This document shows positions 25,601-42,479 of a DNA stretch of 64,000 bases, piece by piece. Made by a program: the position numbers and the translations under genes. The notes below the pieces were generated by a model. The model was not told where the DNA came from, searched no databases, and was given only the letters and a program-made list of their open reading frames with translations. The stretch is from Streptomonospora nanhaiensis (GTDB lineage: Bacteria > Actinomycetota > Actinomycetes > Streptosporangiales > Streptosporangiaceae). The stretch is taken from NCBI RefSeq assembly GCF_026642255.1, contig NZ_CP113264.1:5704001-5768000 (forward strand), read 5' to 3'. Within the stretch, counting starts at the first letter, position 1. Each line of letters begins with the position of its first letter.

Positions 25601-28600
25601 GTCGCCGAGGCGGGTGTAGAGGTCGCCGACGGGGACCGGTTCGGCCCCGGGGGGCGGCCACGACCCGAGGTCGTCGGGGACGCGGTCGGGTTCGGGGGTG
25701 AGGGTGCCCGCGGCGTTGCGGGTCCAGGGGCGGTCCCCCAGGTCGGGGGTCCGTGATGCCGGGCGCGAGGAGACCGAGAAGGAGCGTCGGCCCCGGCCGT
25801 CGGCGGCCTCGACGAGGACCTGGAGCTGGACGGCGCCGCTCTCGGGCAGGAGGAGGGGCGCCTGGACGACGATCTCCTCCACATGGGGGCTGCCGAGGCG
25901 GTCGCCCGCGTTGAGGGCGAGTTCGAGGAACGCCGTGCCGGGCAGGAGGACGCTGTCCCCGGCGGCGTGGTCGAGCAGCCAGGGGTGGGTGGTGCGGGAG
26001 ACCCGGCCCGTGAAGAGGGTGCTCCCGGTGTCGGCCAGGGACAGCGCGGCGCCGAGGAGGGGGTGCTGCTCCGGCTCCAGCCCGGCGGAGGCGACGTCGC
26101 CGCGCGAGCGGTCGCCGGTCATCCACAGGCGCTGTCGTTGGAAGGGGTAGGTCGGCAGCTCCACCACCCGCGCCCCCCGCCCGAACACCGACGACCACTC
26201 CACCCGCGCGCCGTACGCGAACGCCTGCGCCAGAGAAGCCAGGAACCGCTCCCCGCCCCCCTCATCACGACGCAGCGTGCCCACCACCACCGCGTCCGAC
26301 CGACCCGCCGCCTCCGCCGTCTCCTGCACAGCGGCACCCAGCACCGGATGCGGACTCGCCTCCACGAACAGGTCGTGCCCGTCCGCCAGCAGACTCTCCG
26401 TCACCCTGCCGAACAACACCGGCTCGGCCAGATTCCGGAACCAGTACCCCGCGTCCAACTCCCCCGCGACCACCGGACGACCCGTCACCGCCGAGTAGAA
26501 CGGGATCTCCGGACGCCGCGAGACCACCCCCGCCAACGCCGACGCCAACGACCCCCGCAAACGCTCCACATGCGGGGTGTGAGAGGCATAGTCCACCGCG
26601 ATCCGACGAACACGCACCCCCGACTCCTCGTACTCCTTCAGGAGGTGGGCGACCGCCTCGGGGGCTCCCGAGACGACCGTGGAGGAGGGGCTGTTCACGA
26701 CCGCCACGTACACGTCCGCGTCGCGCTCCGCGAGGTCGGCGCGGACACGCTCCTCCGGCAGCGCCACCGAGGCCATGACCCCGGTCCCGGACAGCTCCAG
26801 GAGGGCCCGGCTGCGCAGCGCCGCCACCCTCGCCCCGTCCTCCAACGACAGCGCACCCGACACACACGCCGCCGCCACCTCCCCCTGCGAATGCCCCACC
26901 ACCGCAGCCGGACGCAGACCGTGCGAGAGCCACAGCTGCGCCAGGGCGACCATCACCGCCCACAACACCGGCTGCACCACGTCCACACGCTCCAACGAAG
27001 GCGCACCCTCCTCCCCCCGCAACACCGAGACCAGCGACCAGTCGACGTAGGGAGCGAGCGCCCGCTCACACTCCGCGATCCGCTCCGCGAACACCGGTGA
27101 GGAATCCAACAACTCCACCGCCATCCCCTCCCACTGACCACCCTGACCGGGGAAGACCAGCACGGGCCTGCGATCCGACGCGCGTCCGCGAACCGTGCCG
27201 ACCGCGTTCACGCCCTCAGCTAGTTCACCGAGGCGTGCCAGGAGGGTGTCGCGGCCGGTCCCGACCACGGCGGCCCGGTACTCGAAGGCCGTGCGGGTGG
27301 TCGCCAGCGACCACCCCACGTCCACCGGGTCCAGACCGGGATCCGCCCCGACCCGGTCGCGCAGACGGGCGAGGGAGTCGTCGAGCGCCTCCCGGCTGTG
27401 GGCCGAGACCACCCAGGGCACCGGCCCCGCGGCTCCGGCCGCGCTCCGCGCCCCCGGGTCGCGGGAGGGGCCGGTGAGGACGGCGCCCTCCCGTTCCGGG
27501 GCGGGAACGGCCTCGTCGGGAGCCTGCTCCAGGACGAGGTGGGCGTTGGTCCCGCTGGCGCCGAACGCGGACACGCCCACACGGCGGGGGCGGCCGGTCT
27601 CCGGCCACGGCCGCGCCTCGGTGAGGAGCTCCACGGCGCCGGAGGACCAGTCCACGAACGGTGTGGGCTCGGCGACGTGGAGCGTCCGCGGCAGGATCCC
27701 CTCGCGCATGGCCAGGATCGACTTGATGACCCCGGAGACCCCGGCGGCCGCCCCGGTGTGCCCGATGTTGGTCTTGAGCGACCCGAGCCACAGGGGTTCC
27801 CCGGTCCGGTCGCGCCCGTAGGTGGCGAGCAGGGCGTTGGCCTCGATGGGGTCGCCGAGCCGGGTGCCGGTGCCGTGGGCCTCCACGGCGTCGACGTCGG
27901 CCGGGGTGAGCCGGGCGTCGGCGAGGGCCTGGCGGATCACCCGCTCCTGGGAGGGGCCGCTGGGCGCGGTCAGGCCGCTGGAGGCGCCGTCCTGGTTGAC
28001 CGCGCCGCCCCGGATCACCGCCAGCACCCGGTGCCCGTTGCGCCGCGCGTCCGACAGGCGCTCCAGGACGAGCATGCCGGCTGCCTCGCCCCAGCCGGTG
28101 CCGTCGGCGTCGGCGGAGAACGCCTTGCAGCGGCCGTCCGCGGACAGCACGCCGTGGCCCGTGAAGGACACCCACGCGGAGGTGTCGGTGTGGGCGGTGA
28201 CACCTCCGGCCAGGGCGAGGGAGGACTCGCCCGAGCGCAGGGAGCGCACGGCCATGGCGATCGACACGAGGGAGGACGAGCAGGCGGTGTCCACCGTGAT
28301 CGCGGGGCCCTCGAGCCCCAGGGTGTAGGACACCCGGCCCGCGGCGACGGCGGTCATGCCGCCGGTCAGGCGGTACCCCACCAGTTCGGCCGGGGACTCC
28401 TGGACCGGTGGCCCGTAGGTCTGGCCGACCATGCCGACGAACACGCCCGCGGGGGTGGAGTGCAGGGACCCGGGGGTGATGCCCGCGTGTTCGAGGGCCT
28501 CCCACGCCGTCTCCATGACGAGGCGGTGCTGGGGGTCCATGGCCATGGCCTCGCGGGGGTTGATCCCGAAGAAGGCGGGGTCGAAGTCCCCCGCGCCCTC

Positions 28601-28894
28601 CAGGAAGCTCGCGGAGCGGACGTAGGTCCGGCCGAGACCGTCCGGGTCGGGGTTGAACAGGCCCTCCAGGTCCCAGCCGCGATCGGTGGGGAACCCGCCC
28701 CTGGTCTCGCGCCCCTCGACGAGCAGGTCCCACAGCCCTTCGGGGGTGTCGGCCCCGGGGAAGCGGCAGCCGATCCCGACCACCGCGACGGGCTCGTGGT
28801 CGCGCTCCTCCAGCTCCTCGACACGGGTGCGTGCCTGTCGCAGGTCGACGGCCATCTTCTTGACCAGGTCGCGGAACTTGTTCTCGTTCGTCAT
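22685..28894 (-). CDS. Modular type I PKS, module 3: KS-AT-DH-KR-ACP-TE
   Basis: A 2069-residue terminal PKS protein. An N-terminal docking coiled coil (MTNENKFRDLVKKMAVDLRQ) precedes KS (DTACSSS near residue 203, HGTGT, KTNIGHTGAAAG). AT follows (about 578-870), with GHSQG and YASH, the methylmalonyl-CoA signature. DH (about 945-1220) has His in DHAAGDSVLLPG, where the usual HxxxG is HxxG, plus YGPAF and the Asp of ALSDAAQH. KR (about 1420-1650) has TGATGTLGG and Tyr in GYSAAN; LND replaces LDD, which still suggests B type. ACP has GFDSL near 1736. TE has GRSSG near 1923 and GDHFTML. It should add one methylmalonyl unit, reduce and dehydrate it, and release the chain. Confidence 0.95.
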   Translation of the reverse strand: MTNENKFRDLVKKMAVDLRQARTRVEELEERDHEPVAVVGIGCRFPGADTPEGLWDLLVEGRETRGGFPTDRGWDLEGLFNPDPDGLGRTYVRSASFLEGAGDFDPAFFGINPREAMAMDPQHRLVMETAWEALEHAGITPGSLHSTPAGVFVGMVGQTYGPPVQESPAELVGYRLTGGMTAVAAGRVSYTLGLEGPAITVDTACSSSLVSIAMAVRSLRSGESSLALAGGVTAHTDTSAWVSFTGHGVLSADGRCKAFSADADGTGWGEAAGMLVLERLSDARRNGHRVLAVIRGGAVNQDGASSGLTAPSGPSQERVIRQALADARLTPADVDAVEAHGTGTRLGDPIEANALLATYGRDRTGEPLWLGSLKTNIGHTGAAAGVSGVIKSILAMREGILPRTLHVAEPTPFVDWSSGAVELLTEARPWPETGRPRRVGVSAFGASGTNAHLVLEQAPDEAVPAPEREGAVLTGPSRDPGARSAAGAAGPVPWVVSAHSREALDDSLARLRDRVGADPGLDPVDVGWSLATTRTAFEYRAAVVGTGRDTLLARLGELAEGVNAVGTVRGRASDRRPVLVFPGQGGQWEGMAVELLDSSPVFAERIAECERALAPYVDWSLVSVLRGEEGAPSLERVDVVQPVLWAVMVALAQLWLSHGLRPAAVVGHSQGEVAAACVSGALSLEDGARVAALRSRALLELSGTGVMASVALPEERVRADLAERDADVYVAVVNSPSSTVVSGAPEAVAHLLKEYEESGVRVRRIAVDYASHTPHVERLRGSLASALAGVVSRRPEIPFYSAVTGRPVVAGELDAGYWFRNLAEPVLFGRVTESLLADGHDLFVEASPHPVLGAAVQETAEAAGRSDAVVVGTLRRDEGGGERFLASLAQAFAYGARVEWSSVFGRGARVVELPTYPFQRQRLWMTGDRSRGDVASAGLEPEQHPLLGAALSLADTGSTLFTGRVSRTTHPWLLDHAAGDSVLLPGTAFLELALNAGDRLGSPHVEEIVVQAPLLLPESGAVQLQVLVEAADGRGRRSFSVSSRPASRTPDLGDRPWTRNAAGTLTPEPDRVPDDLGSWPPPGAEPVPVGDLYTRLGDIGYDYGPAFRGLTCAWTDGDEVYAEVELPEAQRSDAERFGLHPALSDAAQHALGCAPWMPTDGVRLPFSWNGVTLHATGATSLRVHVRPLGADEVAMTLADAHGAPVATVDSLTLRAPTGGPGAATEPADDLFHVEWVDTIASPSAEPQVWAVLGEDILDSSTALTAAGHTVRSYADADALTRALDAGAPVPDRVLLPRLSTPLAPTPDDVRTALVQAVDQAQRLLADERVADARQVLLTHRAVATGPGEDVPDLVHAPLWGFVRAAGQEHPGRFSIVDTDDPGRASALLTAVLSGDDDQVALRGGAVLTPRLARSAREALPTSFGDGTVLVTGATGTLGGEITHHLVDHHGVRDLLLVSRSGPDAESAAELEASLAAKGVDVTLAACDASDREQLAALLAGRRITAVVHVAVALNDGLLTSTTPDSIEDVLRPKVDAAWHLHELTSDLSAFVLFSSVAGTLGSPGQTGYSAANSYVDMLAHHRRAHGLPAVSLSWGMWAQRSRTTAALDEGDISRYARLGLAGPVDTGHGLALFDAALATGVPHVLPVPMDLAGARARAVRTGKVATMLRGLVRPPRRRAGAAAETAGNLRGALARTPADQRTDLVLSFVLARTAEVLGHAGTGAVDADTPFLEVGFDSLTAVELRNQLAAATGLRLPAGLAFAHPTPRALAVHLLEEVGDGRGAAPARTEPRRALDGLADLFVEACAQRRIAEGIDLLWAASQVRPVFTGVHDAPVTRGPVRLSKEGSGTKLICLPSILMISGVQEYARFANGVRGMREVEVIPEPGFTDGEPLPASIGAVTEVLADAVLECAGDRPYILVGRSSGGWVAHAVLERLEHLRTLGRARTPETLALMDAPHPTDHTALATIETGVVARGELLGIMDGVRLSAMGAYLRLFRDWLPGPVETPVVQLRPEEPTIDRDGGAVPPFTWSLPHEVLRVPGDHFTMLEGHVDVVGRALHDWLAARGL
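26129..26629 (-). repeat. 501-bp block identical to 29535-30035 (AT domain, copy in module 3)
   Basis: By direct reading this stretch, covering the second half of AT and the post-AT linker, is identical to 29535-30035 in the module 2 gene. It uses codons that are rare around it (TTG, CGT, GGT, AAT, TCG), so it seems imported as well as duplicated. Confidence 0.85.
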
Positions 28895-28937
28895 CCGTGC
28901 TGCTCTCGTGTGCGTTCCGGTCAGGAGGGTCCGCGGG

Positions 28938-31900
28938 TCAGGAGATCCCGAACTCCTGGTCGATCAGCTCCAGGAGCTGGTCGTCGGTGGCCTCGTCGTA
29001 CTCGGTCCCGGGCTCGGAGTCGTCGAGGCGGCGCAGGAGGCCGCGCAGTCGGTCGCCGAGCTCCTTCCTGGTCCCGTCGTCCACCGCCGATGCGGCCAGG
29101 GCCGTTTCGAGCCTGTCCAGTTCGTCCAGGACGGGCAGCGGGGCCCGGTCGGCGGCGGAGGCCTCCGCGAGGCGGTCGGCCACGTGGCGGGTGAGGGCGA
29201 GCGCCGTGGGGTGGTCCAGTGCCACGGTGACGGGCAGGTCCAGGCCGGTCGCCTCGTTGAGCCGGTTCCGCAGCTGGACGGCGCCGAGCGAGGTACCGCC
29301 CGCGTCGAGGAAGCCGCGGCCGAGGTCGACGTCCTCCGCTCGCGGGTGGCCGAGGACGGCGGCGGTCTCCGCGCGGACCAGGGTGAGGACGGCCTCCTCC
29401 CGTTCGGCCGCCGAGAGCCCCGGCGGAAGCCGCCAGTCGCCTCGTGCGGCGGTGCCGCCGGACGGGACCGCCGCCGTCCCGGCGGGTTCGGGGGCGGGCG
29501 CGGCGGGCGCGGCGGACGCGGGCGAGCGCCAGTAGCGCTGTCGTTGGAAGGGGTAGGTCGGCAGCTCCACCACCCGCGCCCCCCGCCCGAACACCGACGA
29601 CCACTCCACCCGCGCGCCGTACGCGAACGCCTGCGCCAGAGAAGCCAGGAACCGCTCCCCGCCCCCCTCATCACGACGCAGCGTGCCCACCACCACCGCG
29701 TCCGACCGACCCGCCGCCTCCGCCGTCTCCTGCACAGCGGCACCCAGCACCGGATGCGGACTCGCCTCCACGAACAGGTCGTGCCCGTCCGCCAGCAGAC
29801 TCTCCGTCACCCTGCCGAACAACACCGGCTCGGCCAGATTCCGGAACCAGTACCCCGCGTCCAACTCCCCCGCGACCACCGGACGACCCGTCACCGCCGA
29901 GTAGAACGGGATCTCCGGACGCCGCGAGACCACCCCCGCCAACGCCGACGCCAACGACCCCCGCAAACGCTCCACATGCGGGGTGTGAGAGGCATAGTCC
30001 ACCGCGATCCGACGAACACGCACCCCCGACTCCTCATAGTCCTTGGCCAGGCGGACCACCGCCTCCGTCTCACCGGCGATCACGGTCGAGGAGGGGCTGT
30101 TGACCACGGCCACGTGCAGGCGTCCGTCCCAGGCGTCCAGGTCCTCGCGGACCCGGGCCTCGGGAAGGGCGACGGCGACCATGGCGCCGGTCCCGGACAG
30201 CTCCAGGAGGGCCCGGCTGCGCAGCGCCGCCACCCTCGCCCCGTCCTCCAGCGACAGCGCACCCGACACACACGCCGCCGCCACCTCCCCCTGCGAATGC
30301 CCCACCACCGCAGCCGGACGCAGACCGTGCGAGAGCCACAGCTCCGCCAGGGCGACCATCACCGCCCACAACACCGGCTGCACCACGTCCACACGCTCCA
30401 ACGAAGGCGCACCCTCCTCCCCCCGCAACACCGAGACCAGCGACCACTCCACATACGGCGCCAACGCCCGCTCACACTCCGCGATCCGCTCCGCGAACAC
30501 CGCGGAAGACCCCAGCAGCTCCACCGCCATCCCCTCCCACTGACCACCCTGACCAGGGAAGACGAGGACGGGCATCCGGTCGGGGGCAGCTCGCCCCGTC
30601 ACCACGGCAGGGGTGGGACGCCCCTCGGCGAGGGCCCGGAGCCCGTCGAGGAGGTCGGCACGGCCGTCGCCCAGCACCACGGCCCTGTCGTCGAAGGCCG
30701 TGCGGGTGGTCGCCAGCGACCACCCCACGTCCACCGGGTCCAGACCGGGATCCGCACCGACCCGGTCGCGCAGACGGGCGGCCTGGTCGGCCAGTGCCGC
30801 GCCGCCGCGCGCCGACAGGGGCCAGAGCACGGGGCCGCGGACGCGCTCCGCCCCTCCGGGGCCGCTTTCCGCGGCCGGACGGGCGGCCTGGTCCGCACCT
30901 GCGCGCACGGGGGCGTCCTGGGCGCCGGGCTCGGAAGCGCCGGACCGCTCCTCCGTGGGCGCCTGCTCCAGGACGAGGTGGGCGTTGGTGCCGCTCATCC
31001 CGAAGGAGGAGACCGCCGCGCGCCGGGGGCGGCCGGTCTCCGGCCACGGCCGCGCCTCGGTGAGGAGCTCCACGGCGCCGGAGGACCAGTCCACGTGCGG
31101 GGTGGGCTCGTCGGCGTGGAGCGTCCGCGGCAGCACCCCGTGGCGCAGCGCGAGGACGAGCTTGATGAGCCCGGCGATCCCTGCGGCCGCCTGGGGGTGG
31201 CCGAGGTTGGACTTGAGCGAGCCCAGCCACAGGGGGTGATCGCCCGCCCGGCCCGGACCGTAGGCGGAGATCAGCGCCTGCGCCTCGATGGGGTCGCCGA
31301 GCGCGGTCCCGGTCCCGTGGGCCTCGACGAGGTCGACGTCGGCCGGGGTGAGCCTGGCGTCCTCCAGCGCGCGGGCGATGACCCGCTCCTGGGAGGGGCC
31401 GTTGGGCGCGGTCAGGCCGTTGGAGGCGCCGTCCTGGTTGACCGCACCGCCCCGGATCACCGCCAGCACCCGGTGCCCGTTGCGCCGCGCGTCCGACAGG
31501 CGCTCCAGCGCGACCATTCCGGCCCCCTCCGAGAAGCCCGCGCCGTCGGCCCCGGCCCCGAAGGCCTTGCAGCGGCCGTCGGAGGCGAGGCCCCTGAGGT
31601 GGGTGAACTCGGTCAGGACGCCGGGGGTGGCCATCACCGTCGCCCCGCCGGCGAGTGCGAGTGAGCATTCATCGGCACGCAGCGCCCGCACGGCCAGATG
31701 CACGGCCACCAGAGAGGAGGAGCAGGCGGTGTCCACCGTGACGGCGGGGCCGGTCAGGCCCAGGACGTAGGACAGCCGGCCGGAGGCGACGCTGTTGGTG
31801 GTGCCGGTGATCGCGAACCCGTCGCCGGGCGCCTCGGTCAGCCGGGGCCCGTACTCCTGCGCGATGGCCCCGACCCACACGCCGGCGTCTCCGCCGGCCA

Positions 31901-32316
31901 GGGTCTGCGGCGGGATCCCCGCGTTCTCGACGGCCTCCCAGGCCACTTCGAGGAGGAGCCGCTGCTGGGGGTCCATCGCCTCGGCCTCCTTCGGGGAGAT
32001 CCCGAAGAAGGCGGGGTCGAAGGCGGCCGGGTCGTCGAGGAACGCGCCCTGCGCCATGGCCGACCCGCCCTCCTCCCCGTCCTTGCCCAGGAGGGCGTCC
32101 AGGTCCCAGCCCCGGTCGGAGGGCAGGGGGCCCAGTGCCTCGCCGCCGCGCTCCAGCAGGTCCCACAGGGCTTCGGGGGTGTCTATCCCCCCGGGGAGAC
32201 GGCAGCCCATACCGACGATCGCGATCGGCTCCGGCGCGCGGTCGAGTTCCTCGCGCAGTCGCTCGTTCTTCTTGAGCGCGGCGCGCAGGGCCGCGACGAG
32301 CTTGCTGTCCTGATCG

Positions 32317-32330
<14 letters not shown>
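28938..32330 (-). CDS. Modular type I PKS, module 2: KS-AT-ACP
   Basis: An 1130-residue extension module without reductive domains, so it leaves a beta-keto group. The N-terminal docking coil MAISNDQDSKLVAALRAALK precedes KS (DTACSSS near residue 203, HGTGT, KSNLGHPQAAAG). AT (about 590-880) has GHSQG and YASH and is predicted to be methylmalonyl-specific. ACP (Ser near 1013) reads DAGGTSLGAVQLRN, with GGTSL replacing the usual GFDSL. The C-terminal docking tail ends ATDDQLLELIDQEFGIS. The ATG at 32328-32330 is chosen because AGGAG lies seven bases upstream; it overlaps the preceding PKS gene by 14 bases. Confidence 0.95.
29535..30035 (-). repeat. 501-bp block identical to 26129-26629 (AT domain, copy in module 2)
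   Basis: This is the partner of the repeat in the module 3 gene. A second, shorter tract of near-identity follows (about 30190-30460 matching 26785-27055, around the GHSQG region), separated by a divergent segment. The pattern fits recent gene conversion between two AT domains. Confidence 0.85.
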
Positions 32331-40401
<8,071 letters not shown>

Positions 40402-40466
40402 GTTCGCTGCCCTTCACTCTCGACTGTCCTCGATGTTCCGGACACCGCCGAGGGCCGGTGCCCTGC

Positions 40467-40480
40467 CCGTGCAAATGCAC
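40467..40480 (-). promoter_or_regulatory. WhiJ-locus-like operator motif upstream of the PKS operon
   Basis: On the minus strand the sequence reads GTGCATTTGCACGG, ending 65 bases before the first PKS start. It matches GTGCA-NNN-GCACGG exactly, as do the second halves of the operators at 6340-6353 and 8587-8600. The TGCACGTGCAT part is missing here. Confidence 0.5.
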
Positions 40481-40752
40481 GCCGTGAACACTGGACCGGG
40501 GCGGTATTCACACACTGGGGAGTACCGAGCCCCGGAGCTTCTGAGGACCACAAGAACTACCCCAGGAAACACCATTCGGGGTCAAACGGGATCCAACTCG
40601 CTAGAGCGTAACCCCTGATTAGGAGCACTGACAATAGAGGGTTCCCTTTCGGACAGATAATTTCGGTCAGGAGAGTAAACGATTAATGGCGAAGCAACAA
40701 TTCATCCCGTCACCCCGCCTCAGCCGTGGGACACCCCGTGTGATACGCGAAA

Positions 40753-40781
40753 AGGCCCGGCGCCCGAGAGGCGCCGGGCCT
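40753..40781 (-). terminator. Terminator of the conservon/flavoprotein transcript
   Basis: The perfect 12-bp arms AGGCCCGGCGCC and GGCGCCGGGCCT enclose a five-base loop and are followed by TTT on the minus strand, 24 bases past the flavoprotein stop. It separates that transcript from the PKS operon. Confidence 0.85.
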
Positions 40782-40804
40782 GAAGCACCGGACGTGGGCC
40801 GGGA

Positions 40805-42064
40805 TCAGCCGGCGTGCCGGGCCCGGACCTCGCTGATGTACCTCTCGGCGACCACGGGATCGAACATCCACGTCTTGTAGTCCGACGGGCAGTCCCATCC
40901 CTGAATCCACCGATCGGCGATCTCGGGAAACTCGGATGCCGCGTTCATGACGTTCATGATGTGCTCTGGCAGCGCCTGCTCGACCATCGAGGAGGCGAAC
41001 TCGGCCCACTCCTGGTTGTCCTGTCCGAATTCCCAGAAGCGGTCGAAGGCTGTGATCATGAACTCTTCGTCGAACACCTGGTCACCGCGTTCGATGATGC
41101 TCTCCAGGTAGGCCTCGGCACACCGTGTGGAGTTGTTCCAGCTCTGTCCCACGAACGGGTCCATGGTCACCACCACGTCGGCCATGCCGATGACCTTGCC
41201 GCCGGACGGCAGGGTCCCCACCGGGTTGCGCACCTGCGGGGTGAGGTCTTCGACGAGGGTGCTGCGGCCGTCCATCAGGACGGCGTCCTTGGCTCGCTCG
41301 AAGAACTCGGGGGCGTACTTGCGCATGAGGTCCTTCATGCGCCGCAGCTGCTCCTCGGGGCCCGGCCGGTCCGGCCAGGCGTCCATCGGACCGCCCTTCT
41401 TGTCCACCAGGAGGATGTTGTGGGCGGGCCCCTCCTGGGTGAGCATCGGGAGCAGGAGGATGTTCCCGGCCTCCTCCGTCACCCCGAACCAGCCGATGTT
41501 AGCCGAGTCCCCCGTGTCCGGGGGCCACAGGTCGTAGACGTAGGCCTGGGCGAGAGCCCTGGGCCGCGTCCCGCTGAAGCGGCTGTCGTCGTAGTCGAAG
41601 AGCTGGCCCAGCTCCCCGTGGCCGACCGCGACGACGATCAGGTCGAACATCCGGGAGAAGTAGTCCAGGTCGGTCACCGTGACGCCGTGGATCACGACCT
41701 TGCCGCCCCGGTCCTCGAAGGACTCCAGCCAGTCGGCCATCTTCACCCGGCGGTCGACCGACACCGAGTAGCCGTTGCCGGGGTCGGAGCGCCCCTTCAC
41801 GGCCATCACGGGCTGCCCCTCCCTGTACACGGCCAGCTTCTGTTCGCGGATCTGCGGTGAGAGCGCGCTCCAGAAGTCGAGGTCGAACTTGCGCTCGCAC
41901 TCCAGGGCCGTGGGGAAGGTGAACTGGGAGATGGAGGGTTTGCCGGTCCTGATCTCCAGCGAGGACTGCCCCGTGATCACCGTGACGTCGTAGCCGTGGT
42001 TCAGGAGACCGTGAGCCAGGTGCAGGCCGGCGTGACCCGCGCCGACGATAAGGATCTTGCGCAT
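40805..42064 (-). CDS. Styrene/indole monooxygenase-like FAD oxidoreductase, last gene of the conservon
   Basis: A 419-residue flavoprotein similar to StyA-type monooxygenases. It begins with the FAD motif ILIVGAGHAGLHLAHGL (GxGxxG) and has FDLIVVAVGHGELGQLF in the middle and a second nucleotide-facing segment, GMADVVVTMDPFVGQSWNN. Such enzymes use FADH2 supplied by a separate reductase to epoxidise or hydroxylate aromatic or alkene substrates; no reductase gene is nearby. The ATG at 42062-42064 lies 60 bases after the GTPase fragment on the same strand. A terminator follows it before the PKS genes, so it probably belongs to the conservon rather than to the polyketide pathway. Confidence 0.85.
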   Translation of the reverse strand: MRKILIVGAGHAGLHLAHGLLNHGYDVTVITGQSSLEIRTGKPSISQFTFPTALECERKFDLDFWSALSPQIREQKLAVYREGQPVMAVKGRSDPGNGYSVSVDRRVKMADWLESFEDRGGKVVIHGVTVTDLDYFSRMFDLIVVAVGHGELGQLFDYDDSRFSGTRPRALAQAYVYDLWPPDTGDSANIGWFGVTEEAGNILLLPMLTQEGPAHNILLVDKKGGPMDAWPDRPGPEEQLRRMKDLMRKYAPEFFERAKDAVLMDGRSTLVEDLTPQVRNPVGTLPSGGKVIGMADVVVTMDPFVGQSWNNSTRCAEAYLESIIERGDQVFDEEFMITAFDRFWEFGQDNQEWAEFASSMVEQALPEHIMNVMNAASEFPEIADRWIQGWDCPSDYKTWMFDPVVAERYISEVRARHAG

Positions 42065-42124
42065 GTTCGCTAACTTTCCTGGGGAATCTACGGGGCCGTG
42101 GGGAGGCCGAGGCCTCCCCACCCG

Positions 42125-42247
42125 TCAGGCGACGGGCTCGCTGGTGCGGTTGTGCTCCAGGGCGTACCTGAGAAGTGCCTTGAGCACATCGCCCCCGGAC
42201 AGGCGGTTGCGGGCGTCGAAGTCGATGATCGGCACCTCGGGACTGAC
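42125..42247 (-). pseudogene. 3' fragment of the conservon GTPase gene (cvnD type), cut off by an IS110 element
   Basis: The frame reads VSPEVPIIDFDARNR, then LSGGDVLKALLRYALEHNRT, and stops at 42125-42127. This is the normal C-terminus of the conservon GTP-binding protein, whose first 161 codons lie on the other side of the insertion sequence. The fragment has no start of its own. Confidence 0.85.
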
Positions 42248-42279
42248 TGTGAAGATGTGTGGTGGCTTCTCCGGTAGGT

Positions 42280-42415
42280 CTGACTCACGGACTGACCGAC
42301 ACCGACAGGTTGTCCTTCAGGGGATTCGTCGGCCTGCCCGGGGAAGCCACCGCACGCGACCGGACGGGCGACCGTGACCTCATAGGAGCTTGGTCGAAAA
42401 GCCCCGCCACAGTCT
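42280..42415 (+). ncRNA. Candidate bridge RNA region of the IS110 element
   Basis: The left non-coding region holds GGACTGAC (42289-42296), identical to the target flank at 42240-42247. It also holds CATAGGAGC (42381-42389), identical to the element's right end at 43576-43584, and CACAG (42408-42412), complementary to CTGTG at the left junction. The order (target match first, donor match second, about 90 bases apart) follows the target-loop/donor-loop layout described for IS621 bridge RNA. A convincing right-target guide was not found. RNA boundaries are guesses. Confidence 0.4.
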
Positions 42416-42479
42416 TGTCCGCCCGCCCGGCCGGCGCGTGCCACCCACCGGGATCAGCGACAGGACGGCAGGTACCAGC

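Larger units (their letters stand above)
40402..40804. other. PKS promoter region and end of the flavoprotein gene
   Basis: This 403-base region separates the PKS start from the flavoprotein stop. The part at 40560-40700 is clearly AT-richer than its surroundings and probably contains the PKS promoter, reading leftward. A 12-bp terminator stem and the operator-like motif are listed separately. No gene is seen. Confidence 0.6.

Noticed and set aside
40805..42064. Flavoprotein as a PKS tailoring enzyme
   Set aside because: A strong terminator and 400 bases separate it from the PKS, while it follows the conservon genes closely; conservon membership is the simpler reading.
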